A stretch of 53,349 nucleotides of DNA from Clostridiales bacterium. Lineage in GTDB: Bacteria; Bacillota; Clostridia; Ch29. Location: the NCBI GenBank assembly GCA_012523075.1, contig JAAYJF010000175.1, positions 1 to 53,349 of the forward strand. Reading direction: 5' to 3'. Position numbers and translations under genes: made by a program. Below the pieces are notes generated by a model. It saw nothing but the letters and a program-made list of their open reading frames with translations. It did no database searches and was not told where the DNA came from. Shown here piece after piece: positions 49,099-53,349 of the stretch (positions are counted from its first letter, which is position 1; each line of letters opens with the position of its first letter).

Positions 49099-49124
49099 TC
49101 TGTAACCCGCCTTTAAGCATGGGC
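49099..49124 (+). repeat. Direct repeat, right copy
   Basis: TCTGTAACCCGCCTTTAAGCATGGGC; matches 48815-48840. Confidence 0.85.
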
Positions 49125-49154
49125 TGCTATTATAAAAAGGAAACCGGGCATAAA

Positions 49155-49185
49155 CCTTCATTAAATGAATTATTTTTAATGAAGG
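49155..49185. repeat. 11-bp perfect inverted repeat upstream of gerKA
   Basis: CCTTCATTAAA-tgaattatt-TTTAATGAAGG. Confidence 0.85.
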
Positions 49186-49231
49186 GGCAAAAACTATGGG
49201 TTACAGGATAGGTATTGGAAAGGTGCGTTAT

Positions 49232-50857
49232 ATGAGAATACACAGACGAAAGAAGGAAAAAACCGGCGACCCCTTAAAAGACAATATGGACCTTAGCCAG
49301 CGCTATCAAGAGGTCCAAAAAATGAAGCTGGAGCCCGGCTTGGAGCAAAACCTCCAGACACTACAGCAGGTATGCGGATACAGCCAGGACTTAAAAATAC
49401 GCAGGTTTAACATAAACGGGCAAATCCCCGCAGCCCTCGTATACTTGGACGACATGGTAAACACCCTCAGTGTAGAAGAAATACTCCGGGTACTCATGGT
49501 AGACGTACAAAGAATAGAGGGCTGGCAAAAGGACCGCAGCCTTTTGCGTTCCGCGATAAAGGACCTGCTTATAATAAACAGCGTTGAGGAAACGGACAGT
49601 ATAGGCGAACTGTTTCTCAAAATGACCCATGGGAACACCGCCCTCCTTGTGGAGGGGCAGGCTGCAGCCTTTGTCTGCGGCACCGTTGATATAAAAAACC
49701 GGGACATAACCGAACCCCTTTCCGAGACAAATATCCGGGGACCCCGGGACGGCTTTGTCGAAAGCCTTTGCATAAATATAACCCTTATTAGGCGCCGGAT
49801 ACGGGTGCCCCACCTGTGGATTGAAACCTTTGAAATAGGCAGCCTTACCAAAACTCAGGTAGCCATTGCCTATATAAAAGGCCTGGCGGATGAAAAAATG
49901 CTGGAGGAACTCCGGAGCCGACTGGAGAGGATAGATACCGATGCCATCCTTGAAAGCGGATATATAGAACAGTACATAGAGGACCAGCCCTTTACTCTGT
50001 TTCCGCTCACACTGAGGACCGAAAGGCCGGACATAGTATGCAGTTCCATTTTATCCGGCAGGGTGGCTGTTTTGGTGACCGGGTCCCCCCATGTGCTGGT
50101 GCTCCCGGCGGATTTCCCGATGTTTTTCCAGGCCTCCGACGACTACTACGAGAAACCGCCCCAGGGGAGTTTTGTACGTATACTGCGCTGGATAGGTGCC
50201 ATAATATCGGTTTTCCTTCCCGGCTTTTATGTGGCGGTGGTCAACTTCCACCAGGAACTTTTGCCCACCGCCCTGCTGCTTCGCGTTACCGCCAGCCGGG
50301 AGGGAGTGCCCTTTCCGGTTATTGCGGAAATCCTTATAATGGAAGTACTGTTCGAGGTTTTAAGGGAGGCGGGCATCAGGCTCCCCGTCGCAGTCGGTCC
50401 CGCCATTAGCATAGTGGGGGCACTGGTCCTAGGTGAAGCCGCCATCCGGGCGGGCATAGTGTCCCCGGCGGTGGTCATAGTGGTAGCAATGACCGCCATT
50501 GCCAATTTTTCCAACCCAGTATTTAGCATGGCCATAGTCCTCAGAATATTAAGGTTTGCCTTTACAATACTGGCGGCGGTCTTCGGCCTTTTTGGGATCC
50601 AGTTCGGGATACTGCTGCTGGTAGTACACCTTTGTTCGCTGCGTTCGCTGGGAATTCCCTATATGTCACCCTTGGCTCCCAATATACCGTCGGATATGAA
50701 GGACAACTTCCTGCTGGCACCCATTTGGGCCAGGACCACCCGGCCCAAAATATTGGGCCGGCGGGAGCCCGTAAGGCAAAGTCCCGGGCAAATGCCCCAC
50801 CCTGGAAAACACAGCCAGGAGGAGATAAAGGGAGGGAACAAAGATAAAAACCGTTAA
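49232..50857 (+). CDS. gerKA: Spore germination protein GerKA (GerA/GerAA family)
   Basis: LRVTASREGVPFPVIAEILIMEVLFEVLREAGIRLPVAVGPAISIVGALVLGEAAIRAGIVSPAVVIVVAMTAIANF; ATG 49232 with GGAAAGGTG preferred over 49196. Confidence 0.95.
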   Translation: MRIHRRKKEKTGDPLKDNMDLSQRYQEVQKMKLEPGLEQNLQTLQQVCGYSQDLKIRRFNINGQIPAALVYLDDMVNTLSVEEILRVLMVDVQRIEGWQKDRSLLRSAIKDLLIINSVEETDSIGELFLKMTHGNTALLVEGQAAAFVCGTVDIKNRDITEPLSETNIRGPRDGFVESLCINITLIRRRIRVPHLWIETFEIGSLTKTQVAIAYIKGLADEKMLEELRSRLERIDTDAILESGYIEQYIEDQPFTLFPLTLRTERPDIVCSSILSGRVAVLVTGSPHVLVLPADFPMFFQASDDYYEKPPQGSFVRILRWIGAIISVFLPGFYVAVVNFHQELLPTALLLRVTASREGVPFPVIAEILIMEVLFEVLREAGIRLPVAVGPAISIVGALVLGEAAIRAGIVSPAVVIVVAMTAIANFSNPVFSMAIVLRILRFAFTILAAVFGLFGIQFGILLLVVHLCSLRSLGIPYMSPLAPNIPSDMKDNFLLAPIWARTTRPKILGRREPVRQSPGQMPHPGKHSQEEIKGGNKDKNR

Positions 50858-51980
50858 TTTCCCAAAAACCACCACCGAGAAGATTGCCAACCGGCAGCTC
50901 TTATACATGCTGTTTATGATGCGAACCACCGTAGTTATAGCCTTACTGCCGGTACTGACCTCCTCGGATGCGCTGCAGGATGCCTGGGCCTCCGCCATAG
51001 TATCCTTTTTTGGTGCCGCCCTTCTGGTAGCAATGATAGCCGGCCTTGGGGTGAGGTTTCCGGACCTTACCATTGTGGAATATGCTCAAAAGCTTATAGG
51101 AAAATGGCCAGGTAAAGCGGTGTGCCTTGTTATAATATGGGCTTTTTTGGTGATTGCCGCCACAGACACCCGGATTTACGCCGAAGCCCTGGTAATAGGA
51201 TTCCTGACCGAAACCCCCATTCCCTTTATCATTTTTTCAATGGTGATAACCGGCGCGACAGCAGCTTACTCGGGTCTGGAGGTGATAGGCAGGACGGCGG
51301 ATTTGCTGTTTCCGATCTTTGTAGTGATGATAGTTGTGAGCCTTGCCTTTGCGATTCCTGATGCCACAACCATGGGAAGCAACCTGGAACCGGTGCTGGC
51401 ACGGGGAATAGGGCCGGTGCTGCGGGGCAGCATTATACCCACAGTGGTAATAGCCCAGTACCTGTGCCTCACCATGATAATCCCCGCGGCAAACCAACCA
51501 AAAAAAGCCCTGGGCACGGCCCTTTGGGCCCTTACCGGTTCCACCATGATGCTGGTATTAATCACGCTGGCTGTAACCGCAATACTGGGGCCCCACCAAG
51601 GTTCACGGGCGGTCTTCCCATTCTTAAGCATGGTAAGGGCTATTTATATAAGCGTATTCCTTGAAAGGGTCGAGATGTTAGCGCTGTTCGCCTGGGGGTT
51701 CGGAATCTTTATTGCCGTATCGGTGTTCATGTACTGCGGCTCAAGGGCGCTGGCCCAGGTGCTGGGGCTAGACGACTACCGTCCTCTTATAGGCCCCCTT
51801 GCGGTAATATGGGGCACCTTTTCCGTACATTCCTACCAGAACTTGTTTCAGCTTAGAACCTTTTTTCAGCCAAAAATAGGCGGCCCCTACATCCTCTCCT
51901 GGATACTTATACCCATGGGAATCCTGTGGGCGGCTTACGGAATCCGCCGCCTGGCTGGAGGTAAACCGGATGAGGAATAA
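50844..51980 (+). CDS. gerKB: Spore germination protein GerKB (GerAB/ArcD/ProY family), start uncertain
   Basis: Polytopic GerB-like; first ATG at 50907, but the in-frame sequence ikTVNFPKTTTEKIANRQLLY upstream looks like the family N-terminus; candidate non-AUG start at 50844. Confidence 0.88.
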   Translation: MKTVNFPKTTTEKIANRQLLYMLFMMRTTVVIALLPVLTSSDALQDAWASAIVSFFGAALLVAMIAGLGVRFPDLTIVEYAQKLIGKWPGKAVCLVIIWAFLVIAATDTRIYAEALVIGFLTETPIPFIIFSMVITGATAAYSGLEVIGRTADLLFPIFVVMIVVSLAFAIPDATTMGSNLEPVLARGIGPVLRGSIIPTVVIAQYLCLTMIIPAANQPKKALGTALWALTGSTMMLVLITLAVTAILGPHQGSRAVFPFLSMVRAIYISVFLERVEMLALFAWGFGIFIAVSVFMYCGSRALAQVLGLDDYRPLIGPLAVIWGTFSVHSYQNLFQLRTFFQPKIGGPYILSWILIPMGILWAAYGIRRLAGGKPDEE

Positions 51981-53130
51981 AACCGCCGCTATAATAATTA
52001 TTATTACACTAGTACTATCCCTTTCGGGCTGCTGGAACCGCCGGGACCCGGAAAACCTGGCCCTGGTGCTAGCCACAGCCTTTGATAGGGACCGGGAAAC
52101 CGGTATGTACCATATAACGACCCAGATAGCCAACCCCCTGGCCATGGGAGGGCAGGACGCCGGCCAGGGAGGAGGCGGTGACAAGAAACCCTTCTGGACT
52201 CTGACGGCAGGCGGACAGCTTTCCTACCAGGCTATGCGAAACTTAACCAAGGGGATAAGCCGGGAGTTCTTCTGGGCCCACAACCGGATTTTTGTACTCT
52301 CCGAAGAGCTTGCCAGAAACGGTATTTATCCTGTCATGGATATGGTGGAGAGGGAGCGCCAGCTCCGGACCAGCGGCTATGTGGTGTTAGCCGACGGTGA
52401 TGTCAGAAAACTTATGGAAGCCGAGTTCCCGCTGGAGGAGACCGGAGCCAGGGGGCTGGACAGGCAGATCACAACTTTCCGTTACGAGCGCTCCCCTTTC
52501 CCGGTAAAGTCCATGAACGAACTGTACAGCATCCTTGCCCAGCCGGGCAGAGAGATGTTTATAGGCAGGGTTAAGGTTTCAGAAGATATGCAACAGGACC
52601 AGCCGGGACAGGGTACCAGTGCGACGGCCTCTCCGCCACCGGCTATTATTGGTGGCGGGGCAGTGTTCAAGGGAGACAAGATGGTGGGATGGGCCGATGA
52701 ACAGCAGACCATAGGGTGGGCCTATGCCACCGGCAGGGTATTCCGTTCAGCCCTTTATATTAAGGACCCCGTCGATGACGCCACTCCGCTGGGCATAGGT
52801 GTTTATAACCTCAAAAGCGAAATGCATCCGGAGTTGGAAAATGGCCGTCTGAGTATTAAGGTGGATATTAAGGCCTTTGGAATACTGCTTGATATTCCCG
52901 TCTACAGGGACTTAGAGGTTGATAGCAGTTATATAAAATCCCTTGAACAAAGGAGCGCCCAGGCCATCCGGGATGCTGTCCATTCAACCATAGCCCTTTC
53001 CAGGGAGCTGGACTCGGATATAATAGGGGTTGGAAACCTCATATACCGAAAGCTTCCCGGGCTTTGGACACAGATAGAAGACCGGTGGTACGAGGTTTTC
53101 CGGGACATTGAAATTGATGTCCAGGCGTAA
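51970..53130 (+). CDS. gerKC: Spore germination lipoprotein GerKC (Ger(x)C family)
   Basis: Lipobox LSLSGCWNRRDPENLALVLATAFDRD; LTKGISREFFWAHNRIFVLSEELARNGI. Confidence 0.95.
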   Translation: MRNKTAAIIIIITLVLSLSGCWNRRDPENLALVLATAFDRDRETGMYHITTQIANPLAMGGQDAGQGGGGDKKPFWTLTAGGQLSYQAMRNLTKGISREFFWAHNRIFVLSEELARNGIYPVMDMVERERQLRTSGYVVLADGDVRKLMEAEFPLEETGARGLDRQITTFRYERSPFPVKSMNELYSILAQPGREMFIGRVKVSEDMQQDQPGQGTSATASPPPAIIGGGAVFKGDKMVGWADEQQTIGWAYATGRVFRSALYIKDPVDDATPLGIGVYNLKSEMHPELENGRLSIKVDIKAFGILLDIPVYRDLEVDSSYIKSLEQRSAQAIRDAVHSTIALSRELDSDIIGVGNLIYRKLPGLWTQIEDRWYEVFRDIEIDVQA

Positions 53131-53194
53131 ATGAACCTAAGGCGTACCGGTCTTGTTGCAAGCCCACTGGGGGCCGATAAAAGGAGGTAGGGGA

Positions 53195-53349
53195 ATGATT
53201 TGGGTATGGACCGGTATGGTTATTATAGCCCTTGTGCAGGCACCAATTTTGATTAACAAAAAACAGTGGAAAGAGCTTGCAGCCTTTGCCATCTTTTGGG
53301 TCGCCGCCGGCATATACGCGTCCCTTATCCTGGGTACCTTAGGCGGTGA
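53195..53349 (+). CDS. Small membrane protein, possible Ger D-subunit-like (truncated by window edge)
   Basis: AGGAGG RBS, then MIWVWTGMVIIALVQAPILINKKQWKELAAFAIFWVAAGIYASLILGTLGG..., two predicted TM segments; open at window end. Confidence 0.6.
   Translation, partial: MIWVWTGMVIIALVQAPILINKKQWKELAAFAIFWVAAGIYASLILGTLGG

Noticed and set aside
1-53349. CRISPR arrays, tRNA/rRNA genes, transposases, prophage, defence or biosynthetic islands
   Set aside because: Looked for regular spacers, tRNA-like cloverleafs and hallmark domains; none seen. The only toxin-antitoxin locus is the conserved chromosomal ndoAI-ndoA

Overview
This window is a chromosomal segment of an endospore-forming, Clostridia-like Firmicute. 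That assignment rests on gene content: GerKA/KB/KC germination genes, CotF-like coat proteins, addAB/sbcCD, a T-box ilv operon, and acpS-nnr-gerS/ydcC-like-alr-endoAI-endoA synteny. Most of it is housekeeping: uvrA (partial)/uvrB, MATE, PDZ/ctpA, ftsEX, 5-FTHF cyclo-ligase, a Lon-like protease, a split transketolase, wecG/csaB/DUF5693 cell-wall genes, ilvN-C-D-B, sbcC/sbcD/addA/addB, a VIT-VWA protein and a ger operon. I saw no rRNA, tRNA, CRISPR array, transposase, phage gene or defence island. The least explained sequence is non-coding. (i) About 204 bp at 48864-49067 forms a long, interrupted, nested inverted repeat with a branched tip, flanked by ~26-bp direct repeats; it is a candidate structured RNA or MITE-like element. 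(ii) A ~150-260 bp intergenic repeat family occurs in four copies, in both orientations, with a variable number of ~20-nt internal units. (iii) Two tandem palindromic repeats (GAACCGTCCCCCTG core) are inserted in-frame in addA. Protein-level oddities are a HypA-like protein without the N-terminal Met-His, a gerKB that seems to lack a canonical start codon at its expected N-terminus, an ilv operon with the acetolactate synthase subunits at opposite ends, and an ftsEX locus without the usual M23 peptidase. Nothing here was checked by database search or folding software.
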